From: Lutraria lutraria
Lineage: Eukaryota; Mollusca; Bivalvia; Venerida; Mactridae
Direction of reading: 5' to 3'
Assembly (NCBI GenBank): GCA_964023205.1
Contig: OZ026847.1
Location: forward strand, 5,826,819 to 5,890,818
Length of the DNA stretch: 64,000 nt
Under the pieces are notes generated by a model, which had not been told where the DNA came from, ran no database searches, and worked only from the letters and a program-made list of their open reading frames with translations. Shown here one piece after another: positions 25,000 to 35,300 of the stretch; the stretch's first letter is position 1; every line of letters starts with the position of its first letter. The position numbers were made by a program, and so were the translations under genes.

Positions 25000-25179
25000 A
25001 GGAAAGTGGTGGTAGGGAAAGTTCTTAATTATGAGTTCACCAAAACAGTAGTTGCCAAATATAAAAAATCAGCCCATGTAGGCAACCATCAAATAGAAGT
25101 GCGCAAACTCAGAGAACATTTACCAGGAACATATAATTTAGTGGATGTTGATAAATGGTTGTACATTATTGAATTCTAG
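25000..25179 (+). pseudogene. Decayed coding trace inside the TIR element
   Basis: An open stretch of 59 codons runs from an in-frame TAA (24997) to TAG (25177), without an obvious start. It reads like protein (VGKVLNYEFTKTVVAKYKK ... EVRKLREHLPGTYNLVDVDK ... KWLYIIEF). A cysteine-rich stretch in another frame just upstream (HCMRNCLDCLACEM, near 24912-24953) suggests frameshifts in an old element-encoded protein. No family is recognised. Confidence 0.35.
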
Positions 25180-26809
25180 ATTGTGTTGCCTGTGTGCATT
25201 AATTGGATGTTCCGATATGTTGAAATGTTCTGGCATCATCTTTGTTACATTGAAATGATGGACAAAACATGTTCTTCTGTTCTCTTGTTTCGTTAGCGTG
25301 TTAAAAAAGTCCATTTTATTAATGAGTGTTCCATTTAAGTCTACCCTCAAATAAATCAGGGAAATGATCTATGCTCCGTAACAAACCAGCCATTGACTTA
25401 TTAAATATATATCATAAATGCGATGTTTCATATAAGAACGTAATTGCCTTTATTTGAAGACTCTTATCCTACTACTTTCAGCTTGAGAAGAGTTGCTTTA
25501 ATTGTCGAAAAGGTTTCGGTTAAAATCATAAAGGTGTATAATAGCTTTTACAAATTAGAGAAAACATGAAACAATAGATATTTTCATGTATACATTTACT
25601 TAAAACAAATGGTCGCAATCATCCATATGAATCGTTATTTGGTCTACTATTCATCCTGTTATGTAAAATGACACCGAAGTCAATAAAACATAATGTTATA
25701 TCTATGAAAAATATTTAGAAAATTAAATACAATCATGATATATGCTCCGTAACTGCAATAAAATAGGAGCATTTTTAAATGCCGGTATCCCATTTGTGGT
25801 ACACATGGTGTGAGTAAAATTTTAAAACATAGTTGCAGATGTATAGAACATAATTTTAACAACTTAATACTGTCCCATAATTGAAGTTCAAATTTTGCCA
25901 TTTTGCATTTTGAATCTGAGTCAATTTTTTAAGAATGGCTGTGATAATGATGATTTGCTTTTGCGAACATTCAACTACTAGTACCAATATGGATATTGTT
26001 CACTTATATATACATGCTACCTACTGAATCGAGGAGTCTCTCTCAACTCTCTCAATTCTTGTATACAATAATAGTCAAATGAAGCTTTTATAGGTGAAGT
26101 TTTATGTTGAATTTTGGTTCTTCGTAATTGGTGCACCTTATCTCTCATTCAACTTTTTATGCAGTTTGTTATATATAACAATTTATCATGTTTTTAGGGT
26201 CAGTTAAATGTTGTTACCTTTCATTCTCAATGAATCATCTCTCACAGTAGTTTATGAAGTATGGGTTGTTCATTTGTATTTATCATGTTATATTTGTATT
26301 GCTTCTCATGCGATTGGGGCGTTATTATAGCCTGCCCTGGAGAGTCACATACGTTGCATAGATTACCTGTATAATACTATAGAGATTACCTTTGAATAAT
26401 CCTGTTCACAAACCATCATAAGAATTGATAATTTCTCTTAGAATAGATTATAATATAACCAACCAAGATTAGCTTAATACAAAGTGGAATATATTAAGGG
26501 TATAACATTGATTTCAATAATTCAGATTTTGTGCTTGATAATTCACCCAGACATAATGTCATCAAGTCAACAATAATAAACATGTTTTTTCAATTTGTTT
26601 ATAACAAGTGATCCATATGGGGGTGCTCAAAAACAACATTTCATTTTCAACAGTTTCTCACTAGAGCTAATTTATAAATGTATTGATTGTGAGGTGAAAG
26701 CAAAACAAGTTTATCTTCATTGTTATAGATACTTAAAGCGGTCATAATTTATTTTTTATGCGACAACCTCAATGTTTAGAGACATTTTGTTTTTGTATCT
26801 GATAACTTG

Positions 26810-26868
26810 ATAAGTAGCTACAAATGTACATATTTTGGTTGAGCGGTTGGTAGAGCATCTGACTTGCA
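26810..26868 (+). mobile_element. 59-bp insertion carrying a tRNA-like 5' half, 14-bp TSD
   Basis: The 14-mer TATCTGATAACTTG occurs on both sides (26796-26809 and 26869-26882). Unit 1 has it once, at about 16684-16697, and lacks the insert. The 3' part of the insert, GGTTGAGCGGTTGGTAGAGC then ATCTGACTTGCA, looks like a tRNA 5' half ending in the anticodon loop. The preceding 28 bp are not tRNA-like. Confidence 0.75.
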
Positions 26869-27089
26869 TATCTGATAACTTGTAATAAATTTATAAGAAA
26901 TACTGGATTGTTTTTATTTTCTAATTCTATGCATGCGTATTACTATCTACTGACACTTCGGGTCATGCACCGAACCAGTCTAATTTAAGGGGACAGTACA
27001 AGAAGGTACCTATTATTTCCTTCTTTGCCTAATGGAGCATCAGTACATATTTATATGTACAAATGTGTGTATTTAGATGTTTTTTGGTG

Positions 27090-27310
27090 AATTTTGAGAG
27101 TGGGTATATTGGACTTACTCTTTCGGTCGGTTGTTCGGTTGGTCCGTCCGCATACAGTATCACAAGTTGGTGGAGCGAACTTCTTCCACATTCCTTAAGC
27201 GCTTCTAATGACACTTTTCCATGCCCAGTGATGCACACATTCCAGAGTTGTGTGCCCATGAATCAGTTATTGCATGAAATATGCATGAACTTAGTCATAA
27301 GAAAATATGC
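27090..27310. repeat. Degenerate 'GTATATTGGACTTACTC' repeat in unit 2
   Basis: Counterpart of 18545-18780: CCGCATACAGTATCACAAG, TTCTTCCACATTCCTTAAGC and CATGCCCAGTGATGCACAC are all present. Confidence 0.65.
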
Positions 27311-27896
27311 CCCGAACCCCCTTAGATAGGTGCCTACACATTATGATAGGGCAAGCTACACCCTTGTCCATTATAGTGTAAAAACATTTAAATCTTTCCC
27401 TACAGAGTATCAGTTAAACAAATAATTATTACGAACAATACCCGGCATATGTTAAAGAAGACGTGACATTCACAATCAATACTATTAGGACAATACACAC
27501 ACCTATTCGTTCTTCTCTTGTATTGTTTATGGTTATAGCCCCTTACAAATGTGTGTTCGAATCATAGCCGGGTCCAGACAAATTTCACACGACTATGCTC
27601 AAGCTATGAAAGGTCGATGGTTCTACCTATAGTAATAAAGCTGAAAGTCACTAAAATGACCTTTAAATGTTGGCGCGACTGTACATGTGCAATTTCAGAT
27701 GGTGGGTGGGTAAAGTTTAGATTTAGGCTGACAATCAGGGGGATACGTAAAGCCGCTTTTGATTACCATTAAAGCCGAAATTATTGATTGGAGCTATAAG
27801 CCCCTCCAAGTCCCCGGTTTCTCATGATGGCCTTGTGGTACTTGCGTGTACAACCTTCAATACCATATGTGTACCTGGTGAGTGTGACTATATGTA

Positions 27897-28072
27897 CAGT
27901 GCAATCTCCCCAGAGCGGCCCTCTCTTGAGCAACAATCTTCCTTCAAAAAAAGCATGATTGTTTCCCACTGAACGATTTAATTATGAATTTAACCTCTCA
28001 AGAGCAACTACCTCTCAACAACAAGATTATTTTTCTTCTCCCAAAGGGTGTTGTTTTGGAGAGGTTGCACTG
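27897..28072. mobile_element. 176-bp MITE, CAGTGCAAYCTCYCC termini
   Basis: Starts CAGTGCAATCTCCCCAGAGC and ends GGAGAGGTTGCACTG. TA precedes the left end. A second member, at 59875-60047, has TA on both sides. It is missing from unit 1, so it inserted after the duplication or was lost there. Confidence 0.75.
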
Positions 28073-29078
28073 AACGTCCTTCATTTCATGTGTGTCATTT
28101 AACAACAAAATTACCTGCAGCTGGTGTTTGCATGAACTAGTCATATACATTTTGTACTTAAATAAAATTTAATAGTCATTAAAACTATATTTATTGGTTA
28201 CGATGTGTACTCGCAAGAAAACCCTTTATAAATGCTTTAACTTAATGTGCTATTTTGTAGTAAAGACTCTCGCACAGTTATCGGTCAATACATATGATCA
28301 TAATTAATTGAATAAGTGAATTAAATATTCTGAGTTCTCTAAATGATGATGAATGAACTGGACATAAATGATCTCAATGACGATTTGGTAGCAAACATCA
28401 TGATACTATGTGCAAGGCAATACGTTCTTTATTGTTGCCCTGAAAGTAGCATTCAGAGAAGTTTACAGTTATACGCTCAATAAATGGTCAGTGATGATAC
28501 AGAATCCGTGAACAAAATGTAAAAATGGTTTGTTTCTGATTCCCCAACATGCACTAAGTTTTCCGGCGATTTTAGACTTTTTATTAGGCTCTAGAAATAG
28601 AATATCGACTGTCTCACTTCTTTTACCGTTCCACACGCTTTCAATGGTTAAAAACCGACATACCAAGCCTATTTTTTAATGAGAATATAACTAGATACCC
28701 ATATTTTTAATATATAATGGTTAGGTTGATTTCCGTGGATATATGACTGAGATACTTCTGAAGTCTGGCGTGAAATCTCAAAAGTTAAACTAGGAATTCA
28801 TGTTCTACCGGGAGATATAAAGACAGAATGGATTGAAGCCGTACGGTGTACTGTATAGTACGTTTTATTTGAAAAAGATACCATCCGTAGCTAGCAGCTT
28901 TTCGTGTTTTATTCTGTATAAATTTGTTATCGTAGTTCTCAGTTTTTGTGTGATTGTTTCGAGACAGGTCGCGCAATACGACAAAGATGTTTGTGTGAGT
29001 ACAATACAGTTTACATACTTGTCAAAAGGAACTTCAAAGAAACAAATTCTGTTTTCTTGTTCATTATTTTCATGAATA

Positions 29079-29084
29079 TTTATT
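29079..29084 (-). terminator. AATAAA polyadenylation signal, peptide gene copy 2
   Basis: AATAAA on the minus strand about 250 nt after the stop, in the same conserved context (TTCATGAATATTTATT on the + strand) as copy 1. Confidence 0.6.
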
Positions 29085-29332
29085 TCAACTTCTTCATCAT
29101 AGATTTACATTTTAAAAGTACAAAAAAAAAAAACAGTAATGTTTAATATATTTTCTTAATCAAGATATCAAACACAATTTTATCCGACTTGATCACAACA
29201 ATTAGGGTAGTAACAAATGTATGGTCTTAATATGAAATGTACCCGGATCATTTTCCTTATTATTTAATACATTTAACAAGTTGTATAATACAAAATAAGT
29301 GCATGAATACTGCGAGCCAATCGACGTCCATG

Positions 29333-29569
29333 TTATCGGCCGTACCGAATCGGTTTCTTTTTCTTCGTATGTTTCATCGGTTTCTTTTGTCGCCCACCTT
29401 TTCTTTCTTTACGACGCAGAAATCTATTAATCTGTTTCATTGTTGCTCGCCCAATGTATCCTTTCGGCTTCGTCAGAAGGGTGATGACATTCGAAGCTTC
29501 AGTATTCTCCGTTAAACATAACAGAAAGGTAACTCCCAGAAGTACAACAAATGTAACACTATTCTTCAT
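29333..29569 (-). CDS. Small cationic secreted peptide precursor, copy 2 (78 aa)
   Basis: Paralogue of 20938-21180. The signal peptide is almost the same (VVLLGVTFLLCLTENTEAS). The mature part (about 52 aa) has 20 Lys/Arg, one Glu and no Cys, and ends KKPIRYGR-stop. Relative to copy 1 the middle has lost two residues and changed heavily (KGYIGRATMKQINRF), while NVITLL, FLRRKERK, GRQKK and the C-terminus are kept. TATA box, non-coding exon 1, intron sites and polyA signal are all intact, so both copies look expressible. Function unknown: antimicrobial-like charge and/or amidated -RY end. Confidence 0.8.
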   Translation of the reverse strand: MKNSVTFVVLLGVTFLLCLTENTEASNVITLLTKPKGYIGRATMKQINRFLRRKERKGGRQKKPMKHTKKKKPIRYGR

Positions 29570-29819
29570 CTGAAATTAGAAAATAATGAACAAAATATGA
29601 CAATAATCTAATAGATAATGTTTCAATGCGATGTAATGCTTTGTACAATGGTTTATTGTATATTTTAATCATATGCAAGGCAAATGTGTAGAACATATAA
29701 GTGGACATTAAAAAATATCTTCAATTTACTCCGACAATTTTGCTTAAAGCAGGGACACTGTATTACATTATACATGTAGTGTAGTGTTCCTGATTAAAAG
29801 AACCAAACTATTAACTTAC
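29570..29819 (-). other. 5' UTR intron of peptide gene copy 2
   Basis: 250 bp, donor GTAAGT (complement of 29814-29819), acceptor AG directly before the ATG. Contains the hairpin at 29750-29792. Confidence 0.75.
29750..29792. repeat. 43-bp hairpin in peptide gene 2 intron
   Basis: Arms CAGGGACACT and AGTGTTCCTG as in copy 1, with a 13-bp longer middle that includes TACATGTA. Confidence 0.8.
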
Positions 29820-29907
29820 CACTGCAATTTAAGCTGTCCTGTGAAGCTAAAAAATTTCAGTAACTGGTGGAATTCACCTTTACACGATGCTGGCCAATCG
29901 TGAGTTG
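29820..29907 (-). other. Non-coding exon 1 of peptide gene copy 2
   Basis: Sequence nearly identical to 21418-21504. The 5' limit is inferred from the TATA box about 30 nt upstream. Confidence 0.6.
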
Positions 29908-29928
29908 TTTTGATCTGATGAAGAGGAG

Positions 29929-29937
29929 CCTTTTATA
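29929..29937 (-). promoter_or_regulatory. TATA box TATAAAAGG of peptide gene copy 2
   Basis: Same box and same spacing to the conserved exon 1 as copy 1. Confidence 0.75.
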
Positions 29938-30573
29938 CAGAACACAAATATTGTTTGTGTGATTTTGTTAATAAAATATCAAATGTGTGGAGTGTTTCCC
30001 AAAACATCGTTGGTCGAGAATAGAGCTCTTAGTCATTGCTACCATAACAACTTCACAGCATTCAGTTTGTTGTTTTTCACGGTAAATATCAATGGTAGTA
30101 AGGGTTCATATCCTGTTTTAAGTATGCGTTGGTCACCTACACATGTGTCTTGTGCATGTTCTAACTACTTATCGTCTTTTTTTCTATATATAGCCGTGTA
30201 CAAATGTACAAATTTTGAACGTACGTGTCACCGGTGCTCTGAGTCGGGCATGGTGGGTAAATTACAACAACGAGTTTTTATGGTGTGTGTATAAGGTCTA
30301 TACTATATGCCGAATCTGCAGGTTTTAAAGCAAAACCTACAAAAGCGTCCGCATCTAACGAATATGAGTACTGACTGGTGAGTGGCTGTAACAAATCTCG
30401 TGCGGGGCTAGTTACGTGTATGTGCAGTTTATGATGTCGTGAAGAACACTAGTGAAGGTTAATTGAAGTTAGTGATATTTTAGAAAAGGGTTATTGTTCC
30501 TGATTAATATGATTGATGAATTATATATTACTATTGTACTACTATAATTAAGATACTACACATATACTATAAT

Positions 30574-30601
30574 CAGAGACGTATTGTATTATACGTCTCT
30601 G
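30574..30601. repeat. 28-bp hairpin CAGAGACGTAT...ATACGTCTCTG
   Basis: Perfect 11-bp arms around a 6-bp loop (TGTATT). In the cluster upstream of SDF4. Confidence 0.9.
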
Positions 30602-30695
30602 CTCTAACTTACTATACATACATATGACAAACGCAAAGTAGGGACCGGACTTAAATATAAATAAGCATCCACATTTCTCCTCTCCCTTACCGCGA

Positions 30696-30748
30696 GCAAA
30701 GACCTATACTATATATATATATATATACTGTATAGTATATGTCTTTGC
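30696..30748. repeat. 53-bp hairpin GCAAAGACCTATACTATA...
   Basis: Arms nearly identical to those of the hairpin at 166-207 (CAAAGACCTATACTATA), with a (TA)n middle. Confidence 0.9.
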
Positions 30749-30910
30749 CACGGCTAAGTATTCCAACTAGTATACCATGTAACATTTTTGCACATGTTTT
30801 CAAAATAAATATCTCTATATTGTGAAGATAGATCTAAGTTTACAGAATCTGAATGAAATGAAGATGTTTAATTTTACCAAAGAACTATCCATATTTTATG
30901 TTAAAGTATG

Positions 30911-30939
30911 CAGGGATGCTATATCTTATAGCGTCCCTG
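30911..30939. repeat. 29-bp hairpin CAGGGATGCTATA...TATAGCGTCCCTG
   Basis: 13-bp arms with one A/C mismatch. Third member of the cluster upstream of SDF4. Confidence 0.85.
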
Positions 30940-31856
30940 AATTATGGTTGGAAATTATATCCAATGTAATACCAGTTACATTTCGTTAATATGGTTCCTT
31001 TTCGCCAATATCAACGCTCCGATATCTACGTGTCGTTTCGAAAATCAGATCTCCAAACTTTGTTTGACGTAGTCAGGAAATATTTCATATTATAAGTACT
31101 GCAAATCATTTGGTAAACATTCAGTATTTTATTTGTAATATAAAAAAGTAGAGTTAGTTGATTTCGTTTATCTCGAAATTCGTACCGACTAACGAGTAAC
31201 GACTCCGTATGAATTCATTAAGTGTATTAGTTTTCGGATAATGCTTCAAGTTCGACTAGTAAAGAGTAGCCGTTTTCCGACACAGAATTGACCTTTCCGC
31301 AGTTGTACTCGGAAGATAGATATCGGCAAGCACAAAAATGTGTCTCGATATCATCTGTAGTGTACAATTAGTTGGACTACGGATACCTTTTATGTGGGAA
31401 ATTTGCATCATGAACAATTGAATTTTGGGAATATTTTTAATTATGGGGTATTTTTTTCGCACAGTGGGGAAATATATATACTTTTTTACTTTGGGAATGG
31501 GGGAGAATACCGGACCCAAAAATGGCATAAAAAGGCCTGTATACTGTGCATGATTTACAGAATATAAATAAATTGGTAAAGCTAGATTGCCATGGGGGCA
31601 ATGTGTATATTAGTTTTTTATTGCATGTATAACTGCACTTCATTCTATGTTTCTCCATATCTGAATTAAATAGAATTGTTTCTGTTTAAACTGCCTTTTT
31701 AAAGTACTAACACAAAATGCAGGTACTAAAGCCTACATGTGTATTAAAAAACTATTTAGAAAAAACAATTAACCACTAACCCATCCTATGTTGCTTCAAT
31801 GTTTACATATTTTCAGAAATTATTTATTTGCATTGATAAAATTTTGAAGGTATGAA
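30940..31856. promoter_or_regulatory. Likely SDF4 5' region (promoter and untranslated first exon not resolved)
   Basis: The SDF4 start-codon exon begins at a splice acceptor (32079), so an untranslated first exon must lie upstream. The stretch about 31000-31400 is locally richer in CpG (for example GACTCCGTATG, TTTTCCGACACAG) than its surroundings and is the best place for it. No motif pins it down. Confidence 0.35.
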
Positions 31857-32023
31857 CAGTCTTCGAACTAATTTTTTTAAAGCACTAGCCTGAACTGTAT
31901 GTGGACTATTGGAAATAGAAAATTTACCACTAGCCCGAGTACACAATTTAAAAAAAATTCACTAGCCCAAATAGAAATTTACTAGCCCCGGGCTGTGGGC
32001 TAGTAAGTTAGCGTGAAGACTGT
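31857..32023. mobile_element. 167-bp TIR element, CAGTCTTC termini, 'CTAGCCC' body
   Basis: Left CAGTCTTCGAACTAA, right TTAGCGTGAAGACTG. The interior repeats ACTAGCC / CTAGCCC motifs. It ends 56 bp before the SDF4 exon acceptor. Confidence 0.65.
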
Positions 32024-32083
32024 ATGAAATGTTGTTCACGGTATTTATTGTACTAAGAACCCTTTGATTTGTTTTTCAGAAAA

Positions 32084-32385
32084 ATGAAAACTGTGAAAAT
32101 ACTTACCTGTCTGTTAATGACTTGTGCCATAACTGGTGTATTTATGGCACCACCGAGGCAAGTTGTTGAAATGAAGGAAAAAAGTGAAAGTCTCAATGAC
32201 ATTATGGAAACAGCACTCAAAGAGGAGGATTTAAAACCAGTTGATCACCTAGATGCTGTCAAACTTGAACAGGATGGTATGATAAATACAGATTACAAGA
32301 AAGAGATATTTCTTGGAAATCACGAAGAAATTGAAGATGACTCAATGGATGTAGCTGAAAGCAAACTTAAGGATATATTTCAAAA
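32084..32385 (+). CDS. SDF4: SDF4 coding exon 1 (residues 1-100)
   Basis: Signal peptide MKTVKILTCLLMTCAITGVF, acidic linker and the conserved VDHLDAVKLEQDGMIN. Donor GTATGT at 32386, phase 2. Confidence 0.93.
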
Positions 32386-35300
32386 GTATGTTCAAATCAC
32401 GACATTATTTTTCACTTACGATCTACCGTCAAACTTGAGCTAATTGTCACATGGCATTAATGAACACCTCTCATTAATGGTCATTTTAATCATTATGCTC
32501 CTCAACAAATCTCCTTCTTTAATTCATTAGGCATTCACCTGACTCAAACAGTCAGCGGCCACCTGTTTCACAACCAAAATTAATTTTAAGCCCACTTCAC
32601 AGCTTTTTATACTCCACAGTGCTGCACACCATGCTGCCCTTATTTTAATACTGTATATGGTGCAGAAATACAAATAGTATGAGGCTATAAAATACTGCCC
32701 TGGTTATAAATTTTTCCAGTTAAGTAAATTAGCTGCAAGAAAAATCCATGGTCCTCACAGAGGATTGATCTAGGGACCCTTAGAACAGTCACTGTGGGCT
32801 GACACTCAACCATGTCGCTAAAGATATAACCCAACAACAAGGCTGTTGAAAGTGGCCAATATTCCTACAATCACTAAAATTATTAAAAACAAGGCCAAAT
32901 TTTCATAACTTGATGACATATGTTCAAATTCTATCATGTCAATGCTATATGCCTGTAAGAGTGATCTTAACTTGAATATTTTATAGTATTTGTTGACACT
33001 CTCTCCTATTAATGGTTATTTATTTTCTAACTACGAAGGATTGATAAAGACAGTGATGGAAAGTTATGCTTTGGTGAGATTGAAGGCTGGATCATAGAGA
33101 AGACAAATGAACATTTTGACGAGGCTTTACTGGAAAATGAACACATATTTAAACATATGGACCCAGATGGTGATGGTAAGTTGATGTATTTTCTTCAAAG
33201 ACCTGTCAACCTGTGAACAAAGACCACCCCGGGAAAGACAAAATGTGACGTTTTTTTTGTCAGGTGGCTTTTATTCGAAGGTTATTTGGTTCTAAATAAT
33301 CAATTAAGGTTTATAAAAAAATGACCTTTGTTCACAGGGTGGCCTTTATTCAGAGGTGGCCACTGACACAGGTTAAATGTATTTTTGTCATTACTCTTTT
33401 TACTATTACTCTTCTCTTTATGATTAAGAAATATCTGAGAAGCAGCTGTTGAACTCTCATATTTTGCCTCAAACTTGGATCTTTTAAAAGTAGTTGACCA
33501 TTGATTCAAAGGCATGTTTATGACCGCCAGTTTTTAGTGCTCGACCCCTTTTCAAAGTAGTTTGTGGTAAAAAACCTATTTTTCCTACTAACTGAGTGTT
33601 AATAAGGAGACATAATCACATGTTGATCAATCCAGATTTCCTGAACAGTACTATATTAATATATAGTCAGACTCCATGATACTGGTGGCCCCATGATACC
33701 GGTGTAAACACGAATCTTTCCAATATAACGCCATCTAGCAGGCTGAATGTTTACGGGTAACTTTTCGGAAATTTTATCACTTCAATGCGTACAAAAAATT
33801 CCGTATATTTTGCTAACATAGAACGAACTCTGATGTTCATTTATTTTACCTCCATTTCGCTCTATTTGCAGTCAGTTACTAACTAAATCCTACCCTTACT
33901 CTCCATTTTATATATTTGTCTCTTTTGCAATGAAATATTACACAAACCTGACAGTTAATGACGTCATCAACAAATGATAAACAAATGTAATCAATTTCGG
34001 CGGGAAAAATTGAATGATGCAATAAATATTTAGTCATTTGTTTACGTGTACACCGGTTGCATGGAGTTGTCTCCCGCGACGATCTTTCAAACATGTACTG
34101 ATATTGACACTTAAAACATTGACATTTCGATAGTCAGAAAGTTTTCACCGATCATGAAGTAAATATAAGATGTGAATGAATGAGTATGTTTAATATTTTG
34201 TGTATATTAGTAGCAATTTCTTCATTTAAATGACATTTTCTATTAGTACACCGGTACCATGGGGACCCATCCTACTGGTACTATGCTAATTATCAAACTG
34301 TTGAAAATTTGATTTTTAATATGACTCTATGACTTATGGTCTTAATATAAATCTGGGTGTTCATAAGGCCTAGATTAAAAATATGTTTGTTTGCCCTTTA
34401 CTGACCCTGAATTTTAGAAGAGGGTCGGTAGGTAGGAAAAATATTTTATTTTATTTCTGAATTTGATATAACCTTTTAGTGTATGCTTTACAAATGATTG
34501 GAAAGAGGAAAACAGTAGAAAGCAGCTCAAAAGCGCGAAGAAAAAAAGTTCTCCCAGATTTTGCAATAAATGTTTTGAAGTCGGCAGGATTTTTTCGGGT
34601 CGGTCGGTAAAGGGCAAACAAACTTAATTTTAATTTAAGCCTAATGGCATGATTTGTGTAATACGATTGAGTAGATATTCCTCCTATTCAGTGAGTGAAT
34701 GGTGTGAGTTAAAATCTTTTAATAGGACAATAATGCTAGAACCACATTGGTATTGCTGTGAACAGTTTTGAAAAAGATTATTTTAATTTTTGTTGCTTTT
34801 ATTGCAGGTCTTGTAGACTGGAAAGAATATTATTTACATTTCTTATTAGCAAAGGGATACAAACCAGACAGAGCTAAGAAACATGTTATTGATTATGAAG
34901 ATATTGATTTAGATTATGAAGGTATGATAAACTTTGATGATTGTAATCACATTACGCCTAATCACTGTACTCTGTATTTTCTCTTTGCCCAGTCTTCATG
35001 TCAGTTCACGAAAAAAAATTTAAGCACTGGACCGATTGAACTTCTAGTGAACCAAAAAAAATACACTCAAAATTTCATATGATTTGACTAAAAACCATAT
35101 TTTTTGAGAGTTATTGAAATGTTACATTGAAACATTTATTAGACCATCGGATCACTGACTTTTCAAATTTACTCAACCCACGGCCATTTTGGTGGACACG
35201 GACTGTTTGTCTGTCAAGGAACATGAATCTTTCTCATATGTTGTAGTTTACCTACACTTTGTATACATTTAGTGATTTACATGTGTTTGTTAAATTTCAT

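Larger units (their letters stand above)
22752..25941. mobile_element. 3,190-bp TIR DNA-transposon-like element with 4-bp TSD
   Basis: Left end CAGCCATTCT, five variable bases, then AATTGACTCA. The right end is the inverse of the same (20 of 25 bases identical). TGAT flanks both sides (22748-22751 and 25942-25945). The paralogous site in unit 1 (about 15368-15390) reads GATTTAC-TGAT-AATGATG without the insert, a clean empty site. Inside, CTATGCTTCCGTAAC or close variants occur at 23151, 23342, 23500, 23517, 25369 and 25740, and inverted at 23830 and 24001. No intact transposase is seen; a decayed coding trace lies at 25000-25179. Superfamily unassigned; 4-bp duplications are known for Chapaev, Academ, Sola1 and Ginger, among others. 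Confidence 0.85.
22550..30215. repeat. Segmental duplication, unit 2
   Basis: Direct repeat of 15130-22065 (landmarks given there). It is enlarged by the 3,190-bp insertion at 22752-25941 and by two smaller insertions (26810-26868 and the MITE at 27897-28072). Loss of blocks present in unit 1 partly offsets this. Confidence 0.85.

Noticed and set aside
25138..25901. Minus-strand open frames of 70 and 73 aa in the TIR element
   Set aside because: The first overlaps the more protein-like + strand trace only at its edge. Neither has recognisable motifs or a matching upstream exon.
22752..25941. CRISPR-like reading of the repeated CTATGCTTCCGTAAC words
   Set aside because: Spacing is irregular (from 17 bp to over 1 kb), orientation is mixed, and the genome is eukaryotic.
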